A stretch of 64,000 nucleotides of DNA from Ignatzschineria sp. RMDPL8A (GCF_029815055.1 NZ_JAPPWA010000002.1:1736001-1800000), one strand, 5' to 3'; counted from the stretch's first letter, positions 17,902 to 28,520 are shown. Program-made: numbers and translations. Notes: a model not told the origin generated them from the sequence alone.

Positions 17902-17978
17902 ACACTTAGGTTCATCTTGTTATAATCAAATGATATCTATTTATATAAATCATTATCTAAAAAGGTAAATAAATTATT

Positions 17979-18365
17979 ATGTCAGACAAATTAGCCCCCT
18001 TTCGTGATCACGAAGCGATTACTCACACGATGCTGGAATATCTATTTTATGATGAAAGCATTGATGATATCGGCGAGACCCCGAATGATGTTGGGTATAC
18101 GCTCGCAGATATTACCTCTGTAACCGAGGCGCTCGATGCCTATATCGATGCGCTAGGTGAAGCCGATGAGAATGAAGGAAAGATCCGTACAGCCATTGAA
18201 GTTGCAGTGCTTGCGCTCAATGATGTAAACAAAAGCTGTGGATATGCCTTAATTGAAACGATCGAGCGTGAAAATATCGTCGAGTTTATGACGGACGCGG
18301 CCGTTGCCGCGGGCCTTGCCATCGAAGACGGTGAAGATATTACCGAAGATTTCCGCGAGTGGTAA
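17979..18365 (+). CDS. Hypothetical acidic protein
   Basis: This 128-residue protein is strongly acidic (many Asp and Glu, notably ESIDDIGETPNDVG and EDGEDITEDFREW) and looks all-helical, with no membrane segment. I assign no function. AAAAAGG lies about 15 bases before the ATG. A terminator follows 55 bases after the stop, so it closes the co-oriented run that starts at 15149. Confidence 0.6.
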   Translation: MSDKLAPFRDHEAITHTMLEYLFYDESIDDIGETPNDVGYTLADITSVTEALDAYIDALGEADENEGKIRTAIEVAVLALNDVNKSCGYALIETIERENIVEFMTDAAVAAGLAIEDGEDITEDFREW

Positions 18366-18420
18366 ATCAATCACCATAAGCAGTCACAATAAGACCTCAG
18401 CTAGAGGGCGCTTCTAATTC

Positions 18421-18467
18421 AAAGCTCTATTGATCTATTGACTTAAAAACAGATAATAGGGCTTTTT
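18421..18467 (+). terminator. Terminator after the acidic protein gene
   Basis: An 11-bp stem with one G-T pair (AAAGCTCTATT / AATAGGGCTTT) is followed by T residues. Confidence 0.7.
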
Positions 18468-18489
18468 CTTTGCCTAGAATCTAAGCGAT

Positions 18490-18550
18490 AAAAAGCCTAG
18501 GAGCGAACGAGTTTACATCAGTTGTATACTCGCCACTTCTAGGCCTTCTT
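18490..18550 (-). terminator. Terminator of pyc
   Basis: On the minus strand a long, slightly imperfect stem (core CCTAG plus an outer CGAGT pairing) ends in TTTTT. It lies about 50 bases after the pyc stop codon. Confidence 0.7.
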
Positions 18551-18600
18551 TATGGGTCACGATCAATGATTAATAATCGATGACCTAAGTGATAATTACC

Positions 18601-21600
18601 TTACTCGATAATTAAGAGTAGATCTTGTGATTCCACTGCATCACCGGATGCCACAGAGACCTCTTTTACAATCCCGCCAATTTCTGTACGGAGCGTTGTT
18701 TCCATCTTCATCGCTTCAAGAGTAATGACCGCATCGCCCTCTTTGACGATATCACCGACTTCGACGTGGATCTTACCGACAACCCCTGGCATCATCGCCG
18801 CGATTTGGCGTTTATTGCCCGCTTCCGCTTTCGGACGCTTCTTCTCTTGCGATTGAAGCCCCGCTTTCGGAACACTAATCACACGGGTTTCACCGTTGAG
18901 CTCAAAGAATACTGAACAGTTTCCACCGCGATCAGGACTTGAGATCGCCATCAATTTCACTAAGATATCTTTTCCGCGCTCAAGCTCAATACTCACATAT
19001 TGATCTTTCTCTAATCCGTAGAAATAGGGTTTTGTTGGAATCGTCGATACCTCGCCAAACTCTTTTTGGAATTTGATGAAATCTTTAAATACCGCAGGAT
19101 ACATCAAGTAAGAGGCTAAATAGTTATCATCAATCTCGATCTCAAGCTCAGCGCTTAATTCCTCACGGACTTTCTCAAGATCTACCGGTGGCAAATGCGC
19201 GCCCGGACGGCCGTGAATTGGCTCTTCACCTTGCAATACTTTGGCGGTGATATCCTCTGGAAATCCGCCCATTGGAATACCGAGCTCCCCTTTTAAAAGA
19301 CCGACCACCGATTGCGGGAATGCGATCTCTTTATCTGGATTTAAGACATCCTCTTTCGAGATCTCTTGGGTCACCATCATTAGCGCCATATCACCAACCA
19401 CTTTCGAGCTTGGCGTTACTTTTACGATATCCCCAAGCAATTGGTTTACATCCGCATAAGCCGATGCAATATCGCTCCAACGTGCTTCTAAGCCCATACT
19501 GCGCGCTTGTTCACGTAGGTTAGTATACTGCCCACCGGGCATTTCGTGACGATAAACGTCTGACGTTCCCGCCTTCATATCCGATGAGAATGGCGCATAG
19601 AGCGAACGCACCCCTTCAAAATAGGTGGAGATTTTATTAACCGAATCGAGCGAAATCGAAGATTCTTTTTCAGTGCCTTTCAGCGCGTTAATAATTGATC
19701 CCATCGACGGTTGGCTTGTTAGCCCTGAAAGGCTATCAACCGCAGTATCTACCGCATCAACGCCTGCTTCAATCGCCGCTAAAATGCTCGCTGATGCGAT
19801 GCCTGACGTATCATGAGTATGGAAGTGAATTGGTAAACCCACCTCTTCTTTAAGCGCTTTAACCAGTGCCGATGCTGCGCGAGGACGACAAATCCCCGCC
19901 ATATCTTTAATGCCAATAATATGAGCGCCCGCTTTCTCAAGTTTTTTCGCAAGATCCACATAATATTGGAGCTGATATTTCGGACGTGATGCGTCAAACA
20001 GATCGGCGGTATAACAGATAGTCCCTTCACAAAGCTTACCAGCTTCAATTACCGAATCCATAGATACGCGCATATTTTCAACGATATTGAGTGAGTCAAA
20101 TACGCGGAATAGATCGATGCCATTCTCGGCCGCTTGTTTCACAAAATGTTGAATCACGTTATCGGGATAGCTGGTATAGCCCACGCCATTTACCCCACGC
20201 AGGAGCATTTGGAACAGAGTATTGGGCATCATTTGACGCAATTTTTGCAGACGATCCCACGGATCTTCATTTAAAAAGCGCATCGAGACGTCAAACGTTG
20301 CACCACCCCAGCACTCAACGGAAAAGAGCGATGGCATCAATTTCTCATAATAAGGCGCGATCTCCCACAGGTCATTGGAGCGCATACGCGTTGCAAAGAG
20401 CGATTGGTGCGCATCACGCATGGAGGTATCGGTAATGAGCACCTCTTTTTGATCGAGCATCCATTTTGAAAAACCGTCCGCCCCGAGCTCAATTAAACGC
20501 TCGCGCGATCCCTTCACCTCTTCATTCACAATGATCTGTTTTGGTGTCGGTGCCGGTAAAATTGGTTTAATAAAATGTTTTGGAATCTCACGGCCTTCGA
20601 GCTCAGGATTCCCGTTAACCGCCACTTCCCCAAGGAAATTGAGCATTTTGCTCGCGCGGTCACGATTGACCCTAAAGTCAAATAACTCAGGCGTCTCATC
20701 AATAAATTTCGTGGTGTATTCGCCGTGGAGGAATTTCGGGTGATTGATCACATTTTCAACAAAGAGCAGATTCGTTGAAACCCCACGGATTCTAAATTCA
20801 CGCAGCGCACGATCCATACGATGAATCGACTCTTCCACTGTGCTGCCCCATGTGGTCACTTTCACTAAAAGCGAGTCGTAATATGGCGAAATCACCGCGC
20901 CTGAATAAGCCGTACCCCCGTCGAGACGAATCCCGAAGCCCGCAGGCGAACGGTAGGCAATGATCGTTCCATTATCGGGAACAAAGTTATTTTGCGGATC
21001 TTCCGTTGTGACTCGGCATTGAAGCGCAAAGCCTGAGAGTTTAATCTCCTCTTGCTTTGGCACATCCATGGAATCGGTGCCAATTTCTGCCCCTTCTGCC
21101 ACTTGAATTTGCGCTTTTACAATATCAATTCCGGTTACTTGTTCGGTCACCGTATGCTCAACCTGAATGCGCGGATTCACCTCAATAAAGTAAAATTTAT
21201 TGGTCTCTGAATCGAGTAGGAACTCAACGGTTCCCGCATTGGTATAGTTCGCTTTTTTACCGAGCTGAATCGCACTTTGGCAGAGCGCTTCACGGGTTTC
21301 ATCAGAGAGATAAGGCGCTGGCGCACGCTCAACCACTTTTTGGTGACGACGCTGCACCGAGCAGTCCCGCTCAAACAGATGAACAATGTTGCCGTGTAAG
21401 TCGCCAAGGAGCTGAACTTCAACGTGACGGGCGTGAACGATCATCTTCTCAAAATAGACCTCATCGCTCCCAAACGCCGCAAGGGATTCACGACGCGCCT
21501 CTTCAACGCAAGTTTCAAGCTCAGCATCACTAAAGATCGCGCGCATCCCGCGTCCGCCACCACCCCAGCTTGCTTTAAGCATCACAGGATAGCCGATCTC

Positions 21601-22077
21601 GTTTGCAATTTTGCGAATCTCATCCATCTCATAAGGCAGCGAGCTTGAAGCGGGAATCACCGGCACATCGGCTGAAATCGCCAAATTACGCGCCGCAATT
21701 TTATTACCTAAACTCTCTAAAACCTGAATGGATGGCCCGATAAAGACAATGTCATTATCCAAACACGCCTGAGCGAGCTTTGGATTTTCTGCCAAGAAAC
21801 CGTACCCGGGATGGATCGCATCCGCGCCGGTCTCTTTTGCGATACGGATAATATCATCGATGTCGAGATACGCTTCAAGCGGACGTTTGCCTTTTCCTAC
21901 GATATAGCTCTCATCTGCTCTGAAACGATGGGTCGAACGCTTGTCTTGCTCCGCATAGATCGCCACGGTTTTGATCTCCATCTCTGACGCTGCGCGTAAG
22001 ATACGAAGCGCAATCTCTGAACGGTTGGCAACTAACAGCTTCTTAATTTTTCTGACATCGTAAGCATCTGGTGACAT
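18601..22077 (-). CDS. pyc: Pyruvate carboxylase (single chain)
   Basis: The enzyme carboxylates pyruvate to oxaloacetate with ATP, bicarbonate and biotin, refilling the TCA cycle. All three parts are on one 1158-residue chain. The biotin carboxylase domain comes first (KKLLVANRSEIALRI at about 12-26, ATP-grasp glycine loop SWGGGGRGMR). The carboxyltransferase domain follows (TDTSMRDAHQSLFATRMR from about 545). The biotinyl domain is last, with EAMKMET and the biotin-accepting Lys1124. The length equals that of typical single-chain enzymes. It is transcribed alone and needs biotin, which the bio genes 7 kb away can supply. Confidence 0.97.
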   Translation of the reverse strand: MSPDAYDVRKIKKLLVANRSEIALRILRAASEMEIKTVAIYAEQDKRSTHRFRADESYIVGKGKRPLEAYLDIDDIIRIAKETGADAIHPGYGFLAENPKLAQACLDNDIVFIGPSIQVLESLGNKIAARNLAISADVPVIPASSSLPYEMDEIRKIANEIGYPVMLKASWGGGGRGMRAIFSDAELETCVEEARRESLAAFGSDEVYFEKMIVHARHVEVQLLGDLHGNIVHLFERDCSVQRRHQKVVERAPAPYLSDETREALCQSAIQLGKKANYTNAGTVEFLLDSETNKFYFIEVNPRIQVEHTVTEQVTGIDIVKAQIQVAEGAEIGTDSMDVPKQEEIKLSGFALQCRVTTEDPQNNFVPDNGTIIAYRSPAGFGIRLDGGTAYSGAVISPYYDSLLVKVTTWGSTVEESIHRMDRALREFRIRGVSTNLLFVENVINHPKFLHGEYTTKFIDETPELFDFRVNRDRASKMLNFLGEVAVNGNPELEGREIPKHFIKPILPAPTPKQIIVNEEVKGSRERLIELGADGFSKWMLDQKEVLITDTSMRDAHQSLFATRMRSNDLWEIAPYYEKLMPSLFSVECWGGATFDVSMRFLNEDPWDRLQKLRQMMPNTLFQMLLRGVNGVGYTSYPDNVIQHFVKQAAENGIDLFRVFDSLNIVENMRVSMDSVIEAGKLCEGTICYTADLFDASRPKYQLQYYVDLAKKLEKAGAHIIGIKDMAGICRPRAASALVKALKEEVGLPIHFHTHDTSGIASASILAAIEAGVDAVDTAVDSLSGLTSQPSMGSIINALKGTEKESSISLDSVNKISTYFEGVRSLYAPFSSDMKAGTSDVYRHEMPGGQYTNLREQARSMGLEARWSDIASAYADVNQLLGDIVKVTPSSKVVGDMALMMVTQEISKEDVLNPDKEIAFPQSVVGLLKGELGIPMGGFPEDITAKVLQGEEPIHGRPGAHLPPVDLEKVREELSAELEIEIDDNYLASYLMYPAVFKDFIKFQKEFGEVSTIPTKPYFYGLEKDQYVSIELERGKDILVKLMAISSPDRGGNCSVFFELNGETRVISVPKAGLQSQEKKRPKAEAGNKRQIAAMMPGVVGKIHVEVGDIVKEGDAVITLEAMKMETTLRTEIGGIVKEVSVASGDAVESQDLLLIIE

Positions 22078-22134
22078 TTGTAATGTTTCCTCCGGATATG
22101 ATTATTTCTTATAATTTATTTATGTTTTTATTGA

Positions 22135-22148
22135 GTTCAACTATGAAC
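22135..22148. promoter_or_regulatory. Operator-like palindrome at the pyc transcription start
   Basis: GTTCA-ACTA-TGAAC is a perfect 5-bp dyad placed at about +1 to +15 of the predicted pyc transcript, a position where a bound repressor would block initiation. Confidence 0.35.
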
Positions 22149-22156
22149 TTCTTTTA

Positions 22157-22185
22157 TATATAGCAGTCAGTCCCCCAAATGTCAC
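22157..22185 (-). promoter_or_regulatory. pyc promoter
   Basis: On the minus strand GTGACA (22185-22180) is followed by 17 bases and TATATA (22162-22157). The start codon lies about 75 bases further on, preceded by GGAGG. Confidence 0.7.
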
Positions 22186-22305
22186 CACTTAATCACCCTA
22201 TTTGCCTATAAATCAGCTAAAATGGAGGGGCAATCAAAGCAAAACGATGACTTTTGAATAAAGACTACACAATTACTACACGACGATTCTACTACTAATA
22301 CGCCT

Positions 22306-23103
22306 ATGAGCAAAACTAATTTTACCTATCGCTATACTGATGCCGGTCGAGAAACCATTTTCCCATCGCCCGATTATGAGCATGAAAAGACGCTTCCGAA
22401 CCTGCGTTATATTTCGGTGATGGTCTGGAATATCTTCAAACAGCAGCGGCTTGACTGGTTAACTCTTTTGGAAGAACACGCCAAACAGCGCCATTTTGTA
22501 CTCCTGCAAGAAGCCCATTCCACCCAAAATTTAATTGATTTTGCCACACGAAATTTTTTAGTGGCCGACCAAGTGCCCGCCATTGAACTTCCCAATATGA
22601 CCTCTGGCGTCATGACCTTATCAAAAGTCCAACCAGTCTATTGCAAGGCATTTCGTAAAAATGAGCCCTTTTTGCGCCTCCCAAAATCCGCACTAATTAC
22701 CCTTTATCAGATGCATGATGGACGCTATTTAATGGTGATTAATGTGCATGCGGTCAATTTTAGCCTGGGCGTTGGCATCTATCGCGAGCAGATTAAATCC
22801 TTTGCGGAACATGTGATGAATCATAATGGTCCGGTGATTTTTGCCGGCGATTTTAATACTTGGAGCCGTGCGCGCCTGCATCTTCTCTATCAATTTACCC
22901 GTCGCATGGGCTTAAGACCGGTGCGATTTGATAATGATGAGCGTAAAAATGTCTTTAAACATCCGCTCGATTTTATCTTTTATCGTGGGCTCGAGGTACA
23001 TTCTTCTGAGGTGATTCGCACGGACGCATCGGATCATAATCCACTCGTTGTCACCTTTAAAGTTCAAGACTCAGAACAAGCGCTCTCCTCATCCACTGCA
23101 TAA
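22306..23103 (+). CDS. Endonuclease/exonuclease/phosphatase family protein (YafD-like)
   Basis: The catalytic motifs of the EEP fold are in order: VWNIFK near residue 45, LLQEAH (metal-binding Glu), NVHAVNF in the middle, FAGDFNTWSR (Asp and Asn of the active site), and SDHNPLVV near the C-terminus (Asp-His pair). This fold cuts phosphodiester or phosphomonoester bonds in nucleic acids or lipids. YafD-like members are uncharacterised or only partly characterised, so the substrate is not given. There is no signal peptide, so it is cytoplasmic. The 265-residue length fits the group. No strong Shine-Dalgarno is seen. Confidence 0.85.
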   Translation: MSKTNFTYRYTDAGRETIFPSPDYEHEKTLPNLRYISVMVWNIFKQQRLDWLTLLEEHAKQRHFVLLQEAHSTQNLIDFATRNFLVADQVPAIELPNMTSGVMTLSKVQPVYCKAFRKNEPFLRLPKSALITLYQMHDGRYLMVINVHAVNFSLGVGIYREQIKSFAEHVMNHNGPVIFAGDFNTWSRARLHLLYQFTRRMGLRPVRFDNDERKNVFKHPLDFIFYRGLEVHSSEVIRTDASDHNPLVVTFKVQDSEQALSSSTA

Positions 23104-23348
23104 CGAGCATAACGATTTTGTCATACACTTAATGTAAAGATAAGAAAATATATTGGCGTAAATCCCGCTAAAATTGCCTAATTAAGCATCAACCTGGCAC
23201 GTAAGATGTTTATTAATAGTGCGGTTTACGCTAACATGAATAGATAATTAACAATCAATATTAAACAATAATTCACAAAACATTTACGTTTTTATCACTG
23301 ATTAAACTTTGCTGACATCAGCGAACCTATTTGATATCGAGGTCAAAT

Positions 23349-24470
23349 ATGCAACAAGGCAAAAATAGAAAACTCTTCCTAGGTGGCGCCGCCATTGCGC
23401 TCATTATCGCGCTCACCGCAAGCTATCTGCTCCAGCGCGACGACATGAAAGGATTCATCAAAAGTAACGGTCGCATCGAAGTTACCCCCTTAGATATCTC
23501 CACGAAACTCCCTGGCCGGATTGAGACCATTTTGGCCGATGAAGGGGATTATGTGGAAGCGGGACAAGTCGTTGCGGTAATGCAGCTCGACTCCCTTGAG
23601 GCACAACTTGAAGAGGCAAAAGCCTATTTTCAACAAGCGAAACACAATGCCGATTCCGCAAAAGCGATGGTAGCTGCGCGCATGAGCGATAAAGAAGCTG
23701 CTGAAGCGGCGGTGTCTGCAAAAGAGAGCCAACTTTATGCGGCTGAGCGCAAAATGACACGTATTGAAACGCTCGTCAAAAAAGGCGCCACCACCGAACA
23801 AGAATTTGATGACCAAGAGGCCTATACGCGCGTTCTCAAATCGGAAATCGCCACCGCGAAATCAAAAGTTCTCGCAGCGCAAGCTGCTGTTGATGCGGCT
23901 AAAGCACAATCCGTTGCCGCTGAATCACAAGTCTTAGCGGCGCAAGCGACCATCAATCGCGTAAATGCCGATATTAAAGACAGTAAACTTGTCGCGCCGG
24001 TAAAAGGCCGCATTCAATACCGCATCTCTGAGCCCGGTGAAGTCTTAGGCGCTGGCGGTAAGGTGCTCAACCTTCTTGATCTATCGAAAGTTCATATGAC
24101 CTTCTTCCTCCCCACTCAATACACCGGTTTACTCGTTGAAGGGGAAAACGATGGTACCGAAGTGCGCATTATTTTAGACGTAGCTCCAGAATATGTAATC
24201 CCGGCGCGTGTAACCTTTGTCTCGCCCGAAGCGCAATTTACCCCAAAAACCGTTGAAACTGAAGATGAGCGCCAGAAACTGATGTACCGCGTAAAAGCGA
24301 AAGTCGATCCACGCCTTCTTGAGCGTTATCGTAAATATATTAAAACCGGCGTCACCGGCGAAGCCTACATCAAAGCCGATCCCAATGCCGAGTGGCCTGA
24401 ACGCTTTGCCGTCACTCTTCTCGATGAGATTGAAGCAAACAACGCAAGTGCCGATACAGCCAAAAAATAG
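23349..24470 (+). CDS. yhiI: HlyD-type membrane fusion protein (YhiI-like)
   Basis: The 373-residue protein has an N-terminal membrane anchor (about residues 8-26), a lipoyl-like half motif (PLDISTKLPGRIETILADEGDYVEAGQVVA), a long Ala-rich coiled-coil hairpin (about 80-210), the second lipoyl half (SKLVAPVKGRIQYRISEPGEVLGAGG) and a beta-barrel end. Such proteins link an inner-membrane exporter to the outer membrane. The order with rbbA and yhhJ matches the E. coli yhiI-rbbA-yhhJ operon. I chose ATG 23349, preceded by GAGG, over an upstream in-frame TTG. Confidence 0.87.
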   Translation: MQQGKNRKLFLGGAAIALIIALTASYLLQRDDMKGFIKSNGRIEVTPLDISTKLPGRIETILADEGDYVEAGQVVAVMQLDSLEAQLEEAKAYFQQAKHNADSAKAMVAARMSDKEAAEAAVSAKESQLYAAERKMTRIETLVKKGATTEQEFDDQEAYTRVLKSEIATAKSKVLAAQAAVDAAKAQSVAAESQVLAAQATINRVNADIKDSKLVAPVKGRIQYRISEPGEVLGAGGKVLNLLDLSKVHMTFFLPTQYTGLLVEGENDGTEVRIILDVAPEYVIPARVTFVSPEAQFTPKTVETEDERQKLMYRVKAKVDPRLLERYRKYIKTGVTGEAYIKADPNAEWPERFAVTLLDEIEANNASADTAKK

Positions 24471-24535
24471 AGTCCTCGGTACTGGGTACTTAGCATTTAC
24501 CCCTTAGCACTCTACAAATCAGCATGGGAAAAAGG

Positions 24536-24572
24536 GCCCTTAATCCCCCCTATTTAGATAGGCATTAAGGGC
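24536..24572 (+). other. Intra-operon stem-loop between yhiI and rbbA
   Basis: A perfect 9-bp helix, GCCCTTAAT / ATTAAGGGC, encloses a second helix, CCTAT-TTAG-ATAGG. There is no T tract, so it is more likely an mRNA-stabilising or processing element than a terminator. It ends 29 bases before the rbbA start codon. Confidence 0.55.
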
Positions 24573-24601
24573 GTAGGTTTACGAACAAGGAATCGATCGC
24601 G

Positions 24602-27346
24602 ATGGTTAAAGAATCTGTTGTTTCAGTCAAAAATGTGACGTTAAAATATGGGGAGAATATCGCTCTTGATAATCTCTCCATCGATATTCCGAGCGGAATT
24701 GTCGTTGGCATGATTGGCCCCGATGGTGTCGGAAAATCGAGTCTGCTCTCGTTAATTGCCGGTGCCCGCGCGATTCAAACCGGAGAAGTGATCGTACTCG
24801 GCGGCGATATGGGTGAAAAATCTGTTCGCGATATTACCTGCCCACGCATCGCTTATATGCCGCAAGGCCTTGGGAAAAACCTCTATCCCACCCTTTCTGT
24901 AGAAGAAAACTTACAGTTTTTTGGCCGCCTCTTTGGGCACGATGCAAAAGAGCGTCGTGAGCGGATTGATGATCTTACTAAAAGTACTGGACTCTTCCCC
25001 TTCTTAGATCGTCCTGCTGGGAAACTCTCTGGTGGAATGAAGCAGAAACTTGGGCTCTGCTGCGCGCTAATTCACGACCCCGACCTGCTTATTTTGGACG
25101 AACCAACCACCGGTGTTGACCCGCTCGCACGTGCGCAATTTTGGGATCTGATCGATCGCATTCGTGAAGATCGCCCTGAGATGAGCGTCATTGTGGCCAC
25201 CGCCTATATGGATGAAGCGGAACGCTTTAAGTGGCTGATTGCTATGGACGATGGTGAAATTCTCGCAACCGGCGCACCGAAAGAGCTGTTAGAACGTACC
25301 GAATCAGACAATCTTGAAGCGGCGTTTATTAAGCTCCTTCCCGAGGAAAAACGCATCGGCTATGAACCTGTGATCGTGCCGCCCCTTAATCTCGATAAAG
25401 ATACTGCGATCGCCATTAAAGCGGAAGGATTAACCAAAAAGTTTGGCAATTTTACCGCCGTGAATAATGTCAGTTTTGAGATTCAAAAGGGCGAAATTTT
25501 TGGCTTTCTCGGCTCAAATGGCTGCGGTAAATCAACGACGATGAAGATGCTCACAGGTCTACTTCCTGTTTCTGAAGGAAAGGCGTGGCTCTTTGGGAAA
25601 GAGATCGATTCTAACGATATTAATACCCGTCGCCGCGTTGGCTATATGTCCCAAGCGTTCTCACTCTATAGCGAGCTGACCGTCTTTCAAAACTTAGAAC
25701 TCCACGCCCGCCTTTTCCATGTAGCGCCTGAAGAGATGAGTGGCCGCATTGAGGAGATGGTGGAGCGCTTTGAGCTTGGCGATGTGCTCGATATGCTCCC
25801 GAATGACCTTCCACTTGGGATGCGTCAACGCTTATCCCTTGCCGTTGCGATGGTGCATAAACCCGAACTCTTAATTTTGGATGAACCCACCTCCGGCGTT
25901 GACCCGGTGGCGCGGGATAACTTTTGGCGTTTTCTCATTGAGCTCTCGCGAAATGATGGCGTCACCATCTTTATTTCCACCCACTTTATGAATGAGGCGC
26001 TCCGCTGTGATCGCATGTCGATGATGCATGCGGGCGAAGTACTCGACAGTGATACGCCGGAAAAACTGATTGAAAAACAAGGCACCGAGACGCTCGAAGA
26101 AGCGTTTATTAAGTACCTGCTTGATGCCGGTGCGGGCGATGATGAAGCAATGCCGAAAAAAGAGGGCCATCTTTTAGACGCGCCCACTGACACTGAAAAT
26201 CAAACTCCTGAGGCCTTCCAACGTTTTAGTCTTCAGCGCCTTTTAAGTTATACCTGGCGTGAGGCCTTAGAGCTGCGTCGTGATCCGGTTCGTGCAACCT
26301 TAGCGCTCCTTGGATCGCTCATTTTAATGGTGACGATCGGCTATGGGATTACCCTCGATGTGGAAGATCTCCCCTACGCGATTTTAGACCGTGACCAAAC
26401 AACATTGAGCCACAGTTATGCCAATAATATTTCTGGCTCCCGCTACTTTATCGAAAAAGATCCGATCCATAATTATGAGGAGCTCGACCGGCGCATGCGC
26501 AATACCGATATCGCCCTTGCCATCGAGATTCCGCCAAATTTTGCGCGAGATGTGGCCCGCGGGAATAATGTCGAAATCGGCGTTTGGATTGATGGCGCAA
26601 TGCCTCAACGGGCGGAAACTATTCGCGGCTATGTCCAAGGGATGCACCAAGAGTGGCTGATGAGCGAGGCAAAATATCGCTATGGTTATGAGTTTAAACC
26701 GGCCTTTAATGTGGAGATGCGGTATCGCTATAACCCCGATGTGCGAAGCTTAACTGCCATTGTGCCAGCAGTGATTCCAATTATGCTGCTCCTCATTCCC
26801 GCGATGCTCACAGCGCTCTCGGTAGTGCGCGAAAAAGAGCTAGGCTCCATTATTAACCTCTATGTCACCCCCGTCAGTAAACTTGAATTTTTATTAGGGA
26901 AACAGGTGCCCTATATTATTATTTCGATGCTCAACTATTTCTTAATGGTAGGGCTTGCGATCTTCTATTTTGAAGTGCCGATGAAGGGCGGATTTTTCAC
27001 CCTGACGATCATCACCTTCTTCTTCTGTATCTTTTCAACGGGCTTTGGGCTCTTTGCTTCAACGCTAACGAAAAGCCAGATCGGCGCAATGTTCTTTACC
27101 ATTATCGGCACGCTTATTCCCGCAATCCAATTTGCCGGAATGCTCAACCCCGTCTCGGCACTTGATGGATTTGGCCGGGTGATTGGTGAGATCTACCCCG
27201 CCTCCCATATGCTCACTGCAACTCGCGGCGTCTTTAGTAAAGCGCTCTATCTCAACGATCTCTCAAGCGAGCTTATGATCTTGATGATTACCGCGCCGAT
27301 TATCGTCCTTTGCAGCGTAATGCTTCTTAAAAAACAGGATTCCTAA
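24602..27346 (+). CDS. rbbA: Two-ABC-domain ATPase/permease (RbbA-like)
   Basis: The 914-residue protein has two ATPase domains and a membrane domain in one chain, as in E. coli RbbA (also YhiH). Domain 1 has Walker [10 protein letters not shown], signature LSGGMKQK and Walker [14 protein letters not shown]. Domain 2 has GSNGCGKST, a changed signature LPLGMRQR and [13 protein letters not shown]. The C-terminal third is an ABC-2 permease with about six helices. RbbA was described as a ribosome-associated ATPase, but the fusion protein and permease neighbours point to export. The next gene starts one base after the stop. Confidence 0.92.
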   Translation: MVKESVVSVKNVTLKYGENIALDNLSIDIPSGIVVGMIGPDGVGKSSLLSLIAGARAIQTGEVIVLGGDMGEKSVRDITCPRIAYMPQGLGKNLYPTLSVEENLQFFGRLFGHDAKERRERIDDLTKSTGLFPFLDRPAGKLSGGMKQKLGLCCALIHDPDLLILDEPTTGVDPLARAQFWDLIDRIREDRPEMSVIVATAYMDEAERFKWLIAMDDGEILATGAPKELLERTESDNLEAAFIKLLPEEKRIGYEPVIVPPLNLDKDTAIAIKAEGLTKKFGNFTAVNNVSFEIQKGEIFGFLGSNGCGKSTTMKMLTGLLPVSEGKAWLFGKEIDSNDINTRRRVGYMSQAFSLYSELTVFQNLELHARLFHVAPEEMSGRIEEMVERFELGDVLDMLPNDLPLGMRQRLSLAVAMVHKPELLILDEPTSGVDPVARDNFWRFLIELSRNDGVTIFISTHFMNEALRCDRMSMMHAGEVLDSDTPEKLIEKQGTETLEEAFIKYLLDAGAGDDEAMPKKEGHLLDAPTDTENQTPEAFQRFSLQRLLSYTWREALELRRDPVRATLALLGSLILMVTIGYGITLDVEDLPYAILDRDQTTLSHSYANNISGSRYFIEKDPIHNYEELDRRMRNTDIALAIEIPPNFARDVARGNNVEIGVWIDGAMPQRAETIRGYVQGMHQEWLMSEAKYRYGYEFKPAFNVEMRYRYNPDVRSLTAIVPAVIPIMLLLIPAMLTALSVVREKELGSIINLYVTPVSKLEFLLGKQVPYIIISMLNYFLMVGLAIFYFEVPMKGGFFTLTIITFFFCIFSTGFGLFASTLTKSQIGAMFFTIIGTLIPAIQFAGMLNPVSALDGFGRVIGEIYPASHMLTATRGVFSKALYLNDLSSELMILMITAPIIVLCSVMLLKKQDS

Positions 27347-27347
27347 A

Positions 27348-28478
27348 ATGATTATGCGTAAAATTTCCAATATCTATTTTTTAGGCATCAAAGAGCTTTG
27401 GAGCCTGATTCGTGATCCTGTATTACTGGTCTTGATCGCCTTTACCTTCACCGTTTCGGTCTATACCGCGGCCACAGCTGTACCTGATGGGCTGCAAAAT
27501 GCGAGTATTGCCGTTGTTGATGAAGATCGTTCCACTTTATCAGAACGCATTCAAACCGCCTTCTATCCGCCCCAATTTACACCGCCAAAAGAGATTACTT
27601 TGAGTGAAATGGATCATGGCATGGACAAAGGGGCCTACACCTTTGTCATGAACATTCCACCCTATTTTCAAAAAGATGTGCTTGGTGGCCGTTATCCAAC
27701 ACTGCAACTCAACATTGATGCAACGCGCATGACGCAAGCCTTTACCGGCAATATGATAATTAATCAAATTATCAATGGCGAGGTGAGTGAATATCTCCAA
27801 CGCTATCGCAGTGAGGCGCTCTACCCAGTAAAACTCGTCGAACGCATGCGGTTTAACCCCAATCTTACGGCGTCTTGGTTTGGCGCGCTAACGGAGATTA
27901 TTAACCTTATTACCATGCTTTCGATCCTTTTAACAGGAGCGGCGCTGATTCGCGAACGGGAGCGAGGAACAGTGGAGCATCTTCTGGTGATGCCGCTCAC
28001 GCCCTTTGAGATTATGCTCTCTAAAATTTGGTCGATGGGGCTTGTGGTCTTAATCGCGTCAACCTTATCGCTCACCTTTGTGGTGCAAGGGGTATTAAGT
28101 GTGCCGGTCGAAGGCTCGGTGCTCCTCTTTGTTTGTGGTGCGGCCCTTCATCTTTTTGCCACCACCTCCATGGGGATTTATCTTGCGACGCTTGCGCGCA
28201 ATATGCCGCAATTTGGGATGCTGATGCTACTCGTCTTAATTCCGCTACAGATGTTATCGGGCGGGATGACCGCGCGGGAAAGTATGCCGGAATTGATTCA
28301 AACTGTGATGCTTGCAGCACCCACAACTCACTTTATTGAACTTGGAAAAGCGATTTTATTCCGCGGCGCCGGCTTTGAGATTGTGTGGCCCTCGTTCTTC
28401 TATCTGCTTATTATCGGCTCGTGTTTCTTCTTCTTTGCCCATCAACGCTTCCGTTCGACGATTAGCCAGATGGCATAA
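27348..28478 (+). CDS. yhhJ: ABC-2 type permease (YhhJ-like)
   Basis: The 376-residue protein has an N-terminal membrane helix, a large periplasmic domain (about 50-175) and five or six C-terminal helices, the ABC2_membrane_3 layout. The sequence RERERGTVEHLLVMPLTPFEIMLSKI is the conserved coupling segment. It would pair with the permease part of the RbbA-like protein to form one exporter with YhiI. AGGA precedes the ATG, which lies one base after the previous stop. A strong bidirectional terminator follows. Confidence 0.9.
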   Translation: MIMRKISNIYFLGIKELWSLIRDPVLLVLIAFTFTVSVYTAATAVPDGLQNASIAVVDEDRSTLSERIQTAFYPPQFTPPKEITLSEMDHGMDKGAYTFVMNIPPYFQKDVLGGRYPTLQLNIDATRMTQAFTGNMIINQIINGEVSEYLQRYRSEALYPVKLVERMRFNPNLTASWFGALTEIINLITMLSILLTGAALIRERERGTVEHLLVMPLTPFEIMLSKIWSMGLVVLIASTLSLTFVVQGVLSVPVEGSVLLFVCGAALHLFATTSMGIYLATLARNMPQFGMLMLLVLIPLQMLSGGMTARESMPELIQTVMLAAPTTHFIELGKAILFRGAGFEIVWPSFFYLLIIGSCFFFFAHQRFRSTISQMA

Positions 28479-28520
28479 AGAGAAATCAGATAAAGTCATA
28501 CAATCGAAACGTAAGACAGC

